Assembly: GCA_022711595.1 (NCBI GenBank)
Contig: JAKLET010000030.1
Location: forward strand, 1 to 48,400
DNA length: 48,400 nucleotides
Reading direction: 5' to 3'
From: Deltaproteobacteria bacterium
GTDB taxonomy: Bacteria > Desulfobacterota > Syntrophorhabdia > Syntrophorhabdales > Syntrophorhabdaceae
Positions 8,162 through 14,656 of this stretch are shown piece by piece; within the stretch, counting starts at the first letter, position 1, and each line of letters starts with the position of its first letter. The notes beneath the pieces were generated by a model. That model searched no databases. It was not told the DNA's origin and saw nothing but the letters and a program-made list of their open reading frames with translations. A program made the translations under genes and the position numbers.

Positions 8162-8185
8162 GCGGGGTGTTATCATACACCCCGC
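8162..8185 (+). other. intercistronic stem-loop after the binding-protein gene
   Basis: GCGGGGTGT (8162-8170), loop TATCAT, ACACCCCGC (8177-8185): a perfect 9-bp GC-rich stem 15 bases after the binding-protein stop codon and 25 bases before the permease start. It lacks a T-tract, so full termination is unlikely. Such hairpins commonly protect the binding-protein mRNA end and lower expression of the membrane components. Confidence 0.7.
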
Positions 8186-8210
8186 ACCCATAACCGGCGG
8201 TATATAGACT

Positions 8211-9077
8211 ATGATAACTTCAATCATTATAAACGGCATACTGATCGGTCTCATCTATGCTCTTCTTGCCATAGGGCTTACCGTTATCTTTGGCGTCATG
8301 CGAATAATCAACATGTTCCATGGCGAAGCAGTGATGCTCGGCATGTATGCTGCCTTCGTGTTGTTCGACAAGTTCGGGATCAGTCCTTATATCAGTGTTT
8401 TTTTAACGGCACCAATATTTTTTGTCCTCGGTTCGATCATTTATAAGTTTCTGATAGACCCCATACCGGCAAGGGAGCGGGAGATCACATCGCTCATTAT
8501 TACGCTGGGGATCTCCTTTATCTTTGCCACATCGGCAATGTATATATGGTCGGCGGATTATCGTACCGTGACGCTTCCCTTTTCTCAGGATGTCATGGTT
8601 TTCATTAAAACGAGGATCGGTTATCCCGCACTGATATCGTCATGCATGTCTGCCGTTATGATCGTGGGGTTTTATCTCTTTATGTCCAAGACCTATATGG
8701 GAAGGGCTATCAGGGCCACTGAACTCGATAAGGACACCGCATCGGTCATGGGAGTCAACGTTAAGTGGATATCGATCGCGACCTTTGGTATCGGTGTGGT
8801 GCTGGCCGCGATGGCAGGCGGCATCCTCTCGCCCATCTTCTACATTTATCCTTTTGTGGGCAGCAACTTTGTAATCAAGGCATTTACCATCGTTGTGCTG
8901 GGCGGTATGGGTTCTGTAACGGGTGCCCTTGTAGGAGGGATAATCCTTGGCGTGGCCGAAGCGCTGGCCAGCACTTTTTTAGAATACAGTATGAAGGACA
9001 TCATGGCTTTTATCCTCTTTCTGGGGATATTGCTTTTTAAGCCATCCGGTATACTTGGAGGAAGGACGAGGCTATAG
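8211..9077 (+). CDS. ABC transporter permease, LivH-type
   Basis: A 288-residue membrane permease of the BPD_transp_2 family with about eight hydrophobic segments. The N-terminus (IINGILIGLIYALLAIGLTVIFG) is highly typical of LivH. The cytoplasmic coupling region includes GRAIRATELDKDTASVMGVN, followed by the Gly-rich segment VVLGGMGSVTGALVGG. It pairs with the LivM-type permease (3-base gap) to form the transmembrane pathway of the importer. The Shine-Dalgarno sequence is weak (CGGCGG), which fits lower expression than the binding protein upstream. Confidence 0.93.
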   Translation: MITSIIINGILIGLIYALLAIGLTVIFGVMRIINMFHGEAVMLGMYAAFVLFDKFGISPYISVFLTAPIFFVLGSIIYKFLIDPIPAREREITSLIITLGISFIFATSAMYIWSADYRTVTLPFSQDVMVFIKTRIGYPALISSCMSAVMIVGFYLFMSKTYMGRAIRATELDKDTASVMGVNVKWISIATFGIGVVLAAMAGGILSPIFYIYPFVGSNFVIKAFTIVVLGGMGSVTGALVGGIILGVAEALASTFLEYSMKDIMAFILFLGILLFKPSGILGGRTRL

Positions 9078-9080
9078 GTT

Positions 9081-10025
9081 ATGCAGAACAGATCTGTCAA
9101 GCCAATTGTAATTCTTTTTGTTTGCCTGGTTGTACTCTCGTTCATGCCGTTTATCATTGATCCGGGATCGTACAAGTATCTTTATAATATCTTTTTTATC
9201 GTGAATGTCACGGTGCTCCTTGCCACCTCGTGGAACATCCTGGGAGGATTCGCGGGTCAGATATCCTTTGGTCATGCGGGATTTGTCGGTATCGGTGCCT
9301 ATACCGTGGCACTTTTACATTATCACCTGCAATGGTCGCCCTGGCTGGCACTTCCGCTCGCAGGTGTTGTCACACTTCTCGCCGCGGTCATTATCGGTTC
9401 CATAGCGTTCAAACTGAGGGGGCCCTATTTTGCCCTTTCTACCCTTGCCCTTGCAGAGGTGACAAAGCTTATAGCGGAAGGATGGAGGTCCTTCACGCAG
9501 GGTACCCAGGGTGTTGTTGTGAGCCCGGGTCCTCTTTTGTCCATCCCGAGCGGCGGAGCGCTTTACTTTGTTGTTTCCCTGTGGCTGGCTGGTTTCGGCA
9601 TTCTCTGCGCTCTCCTTATAAAGCTCTCAAAAACGAGTTACTTCTTTCTTGCGGTCGGTGAAAATGAAGATGCCGCGCTTTCACTGGGGATCAATTCCAA
9701 GAAATACAAATTGATCGCGCTGTATATCAGTTCTTTTCTGGCCGGGATAACGGGTGGTGTTCTGTCGGTACATACCGGTTTTATTGATCCTTCGAGCGGG
9801 TTTGACATGGTCCATACTGTGGAGCCCATATTTCTGACCATGGTGGGAGGCATCGGCACGGTGCTTGGGCCCGTCATCGGCACGGTACTGCTAGTGCCGG
9901 TCGGCGAGGTATTCAGGTCACATTTCCCGACAGCGCACCTTTTGCTCTATGGCATCGTCCTTGTGGTTTTTGCAAGATTTATCCCTAAAGGAATCATGGG
10001 TCTATTCAGGAAGAAAAAGATATGA
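9081..10025 (+). CDS. ABC transporter permease, LivM-type
   Basis: A 314-residue second permease of the importer. It has an N-terminal hydrophobic segment, then the LivM hallmark LLATSWNILGGFAGQISFGHA near 50-70, the segment KLRGPYFALSTLALAE, and a coupling region around GENEDAALSLGINSKKYKL. It ends with the conserved VGGIGTVLGPVIG and a basic tail. It starts 3 bases after the LivH-type gene and overlaps the ATPase gene downstream by 4 bases (ATGA), as expected for an obligate heteromeric complex. Confidence 0.93.
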   Translation: MQNRSVKPIVILFVCLVVLSFMPFIIDPGSYKYLYNIFFIVNVTVLLATSWNILGGFAGQISFGHAGFVGIGAYTVALLHYHLQWSPWLALPLAGVVTLLAAVIIGSIAFKLRGPYFALSTLALAEVTKLIAEGWRSFTQGTQGVVVSPGPLLSIPSGGALYFVVSLWLAGFGILCALLIKLSKTSYFFLAVGENEDAALSLGINSKKYKLIALYISSFLAGITGGVLSVHTGFIDPSSGFDMVHTVEPIFLTMVGGIGTVLGPVIGTVLLVPVGEVFRSHFPTAHLLLYGIVLVVFARFIPKGIMGLFRKKKI

Positions 10026-10738
10026 ATATACTGGAGATAAAAGATCTGACAAAGGCTTTCGGCGGTGTGGTGGCGGTTTCCGACCTCAATCTTTCCATAC
10101 GTGAGGGCATCATTTTCGGTGTCGTCGGTCCGAATGGCGCCGGGAAAACGACTCTCATCAATGTTATCACCGGAGTGGAGAAGATCACAAAGGGAAGTAT
10201 TTTTTTCAAGGGCAGCGACATAGGAAAACTTCCTACATTCAAACGCTCCCTCGAGGGCATAACCCGTACGTTCCAGATCCCCCAGTGTTTTACAGGGCTC
10301 ACTGTGTTCGAGAACATACTGATACCACTCCTCTTGAGGCTGCCGAAACAGGAGGCCCAGTTGGAAGCGGCAAGGATAGCCGAGCGAATGTTCCTGAAGG
10401 ACGATCTTAACAAACAGGCACAGATGCTTTCGGTCGGGCGCCTGAAGCTTCTCGAGCTGGCCAAGGCGTACGCCACTTCTCCAAGGCTGCTCCTTGTTGA
10501 CGAACCGATGGGCGGGGTTAGTCTCGACATGATGGATTCGCTCATCAACCTCATTAAGAGTCTCAGGGATGAAGGGATCACAATCCTGCTGGTGGAGCAT
10601 GTCATGAAGGTTGTAGTTGCGCTTGCCGATGAATTGGTGGTATTGAATTTTGGTAAGCAGATTGCCCTTGGAGCACCGCAAGAAGTTATGAAACGGAAAG
10701 AGGTCATCGAGGCATATCTGGGAGACGAGTATGCTTGA
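10022..10738 (+). CDS. ABC transporter ATP-binding protein, LivG-type
   Basis: A 238-residue ATPase. Walker A is GPNGAGKT (about 38-45), the Q-loop region is TRTFQIP, Walker B is LLLVDEP, and the switch His lies in LVEHVMK. The signature segment reads LSVGRLKLLELAKA instead of the usual LSYGQQRRLEIARA, so the Gln after Gly is Arg. Catalytic residues are otherwise intact. It overlaps LivM by 4 bases and LivF by 8 bases. It should pair with the LivF-type protein to drive uptake. Confidence 0.93.
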   Translation: MNILEIKDLTKAFGGVVAVSDLNLSIREGIIFGVVGPNGAGKTTLINVITGVEKITKGSIFFKGSDIGKLPTFKRSLEGITRTFQIPQCFTGLTVFENILIPLLLRLPKQEAQLEAARIAERMFLKDDLNKQAQMLSVGRLKLLELAKAYATSPRLLLVDEPMGGVSLDMMDSLINLIKSLRDEGITILLVEHVMKVVVALADELVVLNFGKQIALGAPQEVMKRKEVIEAYLGDEYA

Positions 10739-11435
10739 AATTAAAGGAATCGATTCAGGATATGGGAAGATCAAAGTCTTGAAAGACATCACGCTCAAAA
10801 TAGAAAAGGGCGAGATGGTTGCGCTTGTCGGTCCCAACGGTGCAGGCAAGACCACACTTTTAAAAACGATAGCAGGAATGATCGTCCCATCGAAAGGAGA
10901 CATTCTACTGGAGGAAACTTCCATTTCGGGTATGCCGCCACATAAGACTTCCGCGAGGGGCATTGCCTACGTACCGGAGGGAAGAAGGGTTTTTTCGGCC
11001 ATGAGCGTGGAGGAGAACCTCCTTATGGGCACTTATTTGAAAAAGAACCGGCCCCACAAAACAGAAAGCCTTCGAATGGTCTATGACCTGTTTCCGAGGC
11101 TCGAAGAACGCAAAAAACAGACTGCCGGGACCTTATCCGGCGGTGAACAGCAGATGCTGGCCATAGGGCGGGGGCTCATGATGAGACCGAAACTGGTACT
11201 TCTTGACGAGCCCTCCCTCGGTCTTGCCCCCCTTCTGATCAACTCCATATACAAGGTGCTTGAAAGGCTTAACGGCGAGGGTATGACCACCCTGCTCGTT
11301 GAGCAGAATGTCAAAAAGGCCCTTAGTCTTTGTAAAAGGGCATATGTGATAGAAAGCGGCGAAATAGTAATGAAAGGCCCAAGCGAAGACATCTTGTGCG
11401 ATGAGAATGTCAAATGCACCTATCTCGGCATCTAA
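10731..11435 (+). CDS. ABC transporter ATP-binding protein, LivF-type
   Basis: A 234-residue ATPase. Walker A is GPNGAGKT (about 34-41), the segment YVPEGRRVFSAMSVEENLLMG is typical of LivF, the signature is LSGGEQQMLAIGRGLM, Walker B is LVLLDEPSLGLAP, and the H-loop position is occupied by Gln (LVEQNVKKAL), as is usual in LivF. It completes the five-component importer. Its start lies 8 bases inside the LivG-type gene. The alcohol dehydrogenase gene follows after a 44-base gap without a terminator, so it is probably co-transcribed. Confidence 0.94.
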   Translation: MLEIKGIDSGYGKIKVLKDITLKIEKGEMVALVGPNGAGKTTLLKTIAGMIVPSKGDILLEETSISGMPPHKTSARGIAYVPEGRRVFSAMSVEENLLMGTYLKKNRPHKTESLRMVYDLFPRLEERKKQTAGTLSGGEQQMLAIGRGLMMRPKLVLLDEPSLGLAPLLINSIYKVLERLNGEGMTTLLVEQNVKKALSLCKRAYVIESGEIVMKGPSEDILCDENVKCTYLGI

Positions 11436-11479
11436 CGGCCCGCTGAATGTTTTCCGAGATGTATTAAATGGAGGTTAAG

Positions 11480-12652
11480 ATGAGTATCCATTACCCTGAA
11501 AAAACCTGTACATTCCTTGCCCCGAACAAACATCTCCTGGGAAGGGGAGTGGTCCGTCAACTTGGCAGCGAGGTCAGGACTTTGGGCGGCAGCAAGGTGT
11601 TCATCATTACCGATCCGGGGGTTGTAAAGGCGGGCCTCGTCCCCTCGGTTACTGAACCGCTCAAGTCGGAAGGGATCAAGGTCGGTATTTACGACAAGGT
11701 GCAGCCTGAGCCCTCCTCGGGGATCGTAGATGACGCGGCAAAAATTGCCCGCAACGGCCGTTACGACCTGGTTATAGGCCTGGGAGGGGGCAGCTCCCTT
11801 GACGTGGCCAAAGGTGTTGCCATGATGGTGGTGAATAAAGGTACGATTCTCGATTATGTCGGTTTGAACATGTTCCCTGAAAGGGGTCTTCCCAAGATAC
11901 TCATTCCCACAACCGCAGGAACGGGAAGCGAGGCGTCATGGGTATGTGTTGTGACGGATGAGAAAAAGAACGAAAAAAAATCCCTCTACAGTTTCAGGCT
12001 GCTTCCCGACCTGGCGATGCTCGACCCTTTAATGACGGTGTCCATGCCGCCTTCCGTCACTGCCGATACCGGTTTTGATGCTCTGGTCCACGCTATTGAA
12101 TCTTACGTGTCCGTTAACAGGACGCCGTATACGGAGATAATGGCGGGCGAGGCCATCCGGCTGATATCCGGCAACCTGCCTGTTGCCTATGGAAAAGGTG
12201 GCGACATTAAGGCGCGGTATAATATGCTCCTCGCTTCCAATCTTGCCGGGATGGCTTTCACGAGCGGTGGTCTGGGCGCGACTCATGGGCTGGCTTATCC
12301 GCTGGGAACACAATATCATATGTCTCACGGGCGTTCGAATGCCATTATGCTTCCCCATGTGATGCAATTCAACCTGACCGGCAATCTCGAGGGCTACAGG
12401 AATGTTGCCGAGATGATGGGTGAGAACATCGATGGCCTTTCTCTCTATGAATCCTCTGAAAAAGCGGTGGAGGCCGTTATGAAATTGCTTACAGCCGTGA
12501 GGATCTCCTGCAAGCTTTCAGATTATGGTGTGCAGAAGAAGAAAATACCCCTTCTGACAAAAGAGGCGCTCCAGCAGTCTCGCTTTTTTGTGCCCAATCC
12601 GAGGGACATAACTGAAAAAGATATCCAGACGATTTACGAGGAAGCTTACTAA
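11480..12652 (+). CDS. iron-containing alcohol dehydrogenase, probable 4-hydroxybutyrate dehydrogenase
   Basis: A 390-residue group III (Fe-ADH) dehydrogenase. The nucleotide-binding GGGSSLDVAKG is at 102-112. The expected metal ligands are D200, H204 (FDALVHAIE), H269 (GATHGLAYPLG) and H283 (MSHGRSN), with spacing close to FucO (4, 65 and 14 residues). I chose the ATG at 11480 because GGAGG lies 5 bases upstream. A longer in-frame start at 11468 has no ribosome-binding site. Neighbouring 4-hydroxybutyrate CoA-transferase and dehydratase genes suggest the reaction 4-hydroxybutyrate + NAD+ <-> succinate semialdehyde. Fe-ADH specificity is not readable from sequence, so this is contextual. Another short-chain alcohol or diol substrate is possible. 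Confidence 0.85.
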   Translation: MSIHYPEKTCTFLAPNKHLLGRGVVRQLGSEVRTLGGSKVFIITDPGVVKAGLVPSVTEPLKSEGIKVGIYDKVQPEPSSGIVDDAAKIARNGRYDLVIGLGGGSSLDVAKGVAMMVVNKGTILDYVGLNMFPERGLPKILIPTTAGTGSEASWVCVVTDEKKNEKKSLYSFRLLPDLAMLDPLMTVSMPPSVTADTGFDALVHAIESYVSVNRTPYTEIMAGEAIRLISGNLPVAYGKGGDIKARYNMLLASNLAGMAFTSGGLGATHGLAYPLGTQYHMSHGRSNAIMLPHVMQFNLTGNLEGYRNVAEMMGENIDGLSLYESSEKAVEAVMKLLTAVRISCKLSDYGVQKKKIPLLTKEALQQSRFFVPNPRDITEKDIQTIYEEAY

Positions 12653-12757
12653 ACTTCTTGTTGAATTGCCCTTGTCTCTGTGCGCTGCCAATTTCCTGTT
12701 ACCAGGGGGCGGGTGATACCTTTCATGCGGTGCATTATCATGCTTTTTTAGGGCTAT

Positions 12758-12785
12758 TCAGGTGATTCAATATTGCATCGCCTGA
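12758..12785. promoter_or_regulatory. putative enhancer (UAS) for the sigma-54 activator, site 2
   Basis: A 28-bp imperfect palindrome with half-sites TCAGGTGATTCAAT and ATTGCATCGCCTGA, 12 of 14 positions complementary. Its core TGATTCAATATTGCATCG (12763-12780) matches the palindrome upstream of the first sigma-54 promoter at 13 of 18 positions. The centre is about 146 bp upstream of the -12 GC at 12917. The shared core suggests that the same activator binds both. Confidence 0.65.
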
Positions 12786-12903
12786 ATCGGTTATGACGAT
12801 ACATTATTAACCGGGTGTGTTGGAATACGTTTTTTGTAATTATACTTGGTTGATATTATTATTGATTAAGATGGTGAGCAACATTGTCTGGGAAAGCTTT
12901 TGC

Positions 12904-12920
12904 TGGCATGTAAATTGCTT
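12904..12920 (+). promoter_or_regulatory. sigma-54 (-24/-12) promoter of the dehydratase operon
   Basis: TGGCATGTAAATTGCTT, identical over 17 bases to the promoter at 6862-6878. GG at 12905-12906 and GC at 12917-12918 are 10 bases apart, as required for sigma-54. The predicted transcription start near 12930 gives a short leader ending in AAGGAGG before the ATG at 12962. Confidence 0.9.
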
Positions 12921-12961
12921 AGGAGTCATTTGCGGCCAAAACATTCTTAAGGAGGCAAACC

Positions 12962-14416
12962 ATGTCCCTCATGACCGGTAGTGAGTATATAGAAAGCCTT
13001 AGGAAACAGAAGAAGAAAATATTTCTGGGCGGTGAGGCGATAGGCAATTACGTGGACCACCCCATAATACGCCCCTCCATCAACGCCTGTGCCATGACAT
13101 ACGAACTGAGCCACCAGCCCGAGCACACCGAACTCATGACCGCCACCTCAAGCCTCACCGGAAAAACGGTGAACCGCTTTACGCACCTTCACCAGAGCAC
13201 CGAGGATCTCATCAAGAAGGTGAAGATGCAGCGTCTGCTCGGCCAGAGGACGGGTTGCTGTTTCCAGCGGTGCGTAGGTTTTGACGGTTTCAACGCCGTG
13301 GATTCCGTCACCTACGAGATGGATCAGGAACTGGGTACCGAATACAACAAACGTTTCAGGAACTACCTCGAATACGTCCAGGAGAACGATCTCATCGTTG
13401 ACGGTGCCATGACCGACACCAAGGGCAACCGCCGACTCTCCCCCTCCCAGCAGGAGGACCCCGACCAGTTCGTCCACGTCGTCGAGCGAAGACCCGACGG
13501 CATCGTGGTGAGGGGGGCCAAAGCGCACCAGACCGGTGCGGTCAATTCCCACGAGATCCTTGTCATGCCCACCGTGACAATGAGGCAGGAGGATGCCGAC
13601 TACGCACTTTCCTTCGCGGTCCCCGCGGACGCGCAGGGTGTCCTCTACATCTACGGAAGGCAGTCTTGCGACACCCGCCGCCTCGAGGGAGGCACCATCG
13701 ATGTGGGCAACGCCATGTTCGGAGGGCAAGAGGCAATAATCGTTTTCAGTGATGTTTTTGTTCCCTGGGAACGTGTTTTCATGTGCGGTGAGTACCAGCA
13801 CTCCGGAGCTCTCGTGGAACGCTTCGCAGGCTACCACCGCCAGAGCTACGGCGGATGCAAAAGCGGGGTCGGCGATGTCCTCGTAGGCGCCGCCCAGGCC
13901 ATAGCGAAGATCCAGGGCCTCGAAAAGGCTTCCCACATCAAGGAGAAGATAGTCGAGATGATCCACCTCAACGAGACAATATACTCCTGCGGTATCGCCT
14001 GTTCCGCAGAGGGAAGGCCCACTTCCTCGGGGACCTATCTCATTGACCTTATGCTTGCCAACATTTGCAAGCTCAACGTGACCCGTTTCCCCTACGAGAT
14101 ATCGCGCCTCGCCCAGGACGTGGCTGGAGGCCTTATGGTCACCCTTCCTTCAGAGAAGGACTTCGGCCATCCCGAGGCGGGGCCCTATCTCGAGAAGTAC
14201 CTGCGCTCTGACCCGGCTTACGGTACCGAGGAGCGCTGCCGCGTGCAGCGCCTCATAGAGAACCTCACGCTCGGCATGGGTGCAGTGGGGTACCTCACCG
14301 AATCGATGCACGGCGCTGGTTCCCCCCAGGCCCAGAAGATCATGATCGGGCGGCTTGCCAACCTTCCATACAAGGAGAGGGTGGCAAGGCAACTCGCCGG
14401 TATAGGAAAGGGCTGA
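12962..14416 (+). CDS. abfD: 4-hydroxybutyryl-CoA dehydratase
   Basis: A 484-residue flavin and [4Fe-4S] enzyme that converts 4-hydroxybutyryl-CoA to crotonyl-CoA by a ketyl-radical mechanism. Expected cluster ligands are visible as C100 and C104 (GCCFQRC), H292 (GYHRQSYGG) and C299 (GGCKSG). These agree closely with C99, C103, H292 and C299 of the Clostridium aminobutyricum enzyme. Further active-site residues E257, Y296 and K300 also coincide. The C-terminal TESMHGAGSPQAQK motif is intact. Vinylacetyl-CoA isomerase activity is usual for the family. The gene is led by AAGGAGG and a sigma-54 promoter. A small Cys protein and the CoA-transferase follow. Codons end in C or G more often than in the importer genes upstream. 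Confidence 0.96.
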   Translation: MSLMTGSEYIESLRKQKKKIFLGGEAIGNYVDHPIIRPSINACAMTYELSHQPEHTELMTATSSLTGKTVNRFTHLHQSTEDLIKKVKMQRLLGQRTGCCFQRCVGFDGFNAVDSVTYEMDQELGTEYNKRFRNYLEYVQENDLIVDGAMTDTKGNRRLSPSQQEDPDQFVHVVERRPDGIVVRGAKAHQTGAVNSHEILVMPTVTMRQEDADYALSFAVPADAQGVLYIYGRQSCDTRRLEGGTIDVGNAMFGGQEAIIVFSDVFVPWERVFMCGEYQHSGALVERFAGYHRQSYGGCKSGVGDVLVGAAQAIAKIQGLEKASHIKEKIVEMIHLNETIYSCGIACSAEGRPTSSGTYLIDLMLANICKLNVTRFPYEISRLAQDVAGGLMVTLPSEKDFGHPEAGPYLEKYLRSDPAYGTEERCRVQRLIENLTLGMGAVGYLTESMHGAGSPQAQKIMIGRLANLPYKERVARQLAGIGKG

Positions 14417-14437
14417 AGGGGAGATCGTGGATGGGAG

Positions 14438-14656
14438 ATGATGAAGAAGAAAAAGGTTCGCTATTGCGGCAACTGCAATCCCGACGAGTACCCCGGGGAT
14501 GTAAAGAAGAGGCTTGAGGAGCTTTTCCCCGGAGAGGCGGGCCCGACCATACTGGTGGACGGATGTGCGCGTGCCTGCCTGAGCAAGAAAGAAAAGGACA
14601 CCGGAGCGGTTGTCATGAGCGCCCGGGAGGTGATGACGAGGAGGAAGAAAAGATGA
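14438..14656 (+). CDS. small four-cysteine protein, possible Fe-S or redox partner
   Basis: A 72-residue basic protein with two cysteine pairs, C10-x2-C13 (YCGNCNPD) and C43-x3-C47 (DGCARACLSK), separated by a predicted helix (VKKRLEELF) and a strand (PTILVDG). The spacing resembles thioredoxin-fold [2Fe-2S] ferredoxin modules. The CGxCNP start is shared with short uncharacterised proteins of anaerobes that I recall but cannot name. GGGAG lies just before ATGATG, and either ATG could be used. Its stop overlaps the CoA-transferase start (ATGA), so it is translationally coupled. Roles in cluster insertion, electron supply to, or repair of the dehydratase are guesses. Confidence 0.75.
   Translation: MMKKKKVRYCGNCNPDEYPGDVKKRLEELFPGEAGPTILVDGCARACLSKKEKDTGAVVMSAREVMTRRKKR

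Larger units (their letters stand above)
12653..12961. promoter_or_regulatory. control region of the dehydratase operon
   Basis: 309 bases without a gene between the alcohol dehydrogenase and the dehydratase. In order it holds a short GCAT-TATC-ATGC hairpin followed by TTTTTT (about 12733-12748), which may be a weak terminator for the importer operon. Next are the 28-bp palindrome at 12758-12785, an AT-rich stretch, and the sigma-54 promoter at 12904-12920. The leader carries AAGGAGG before the ATG. Confidence 0.7.

Noticed and set aside
9947-10963. 338-codon minus-strand ORF across the LivM/LivG/LivF genes
   Set aside because: It is antisense to three well-supported transporter genes, with no domain signal.
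13148-13966. 272-codon minus-strand ORF inside the dehydratase gene
   Set aside because: It is a by-product of the G/C-rich third positions of abfD; no Shine-Dalgarno sequence and no recognisable protein.
14563-14652. N-terminal extension of the CoA-transferase
   Set aside because: These 30 codons lie in another frame of the small Cys protein gene; the ATG at 14653 has a good ribosome-binding site and puts the catalytic Glu at position 238 as in the characterised enzyme.
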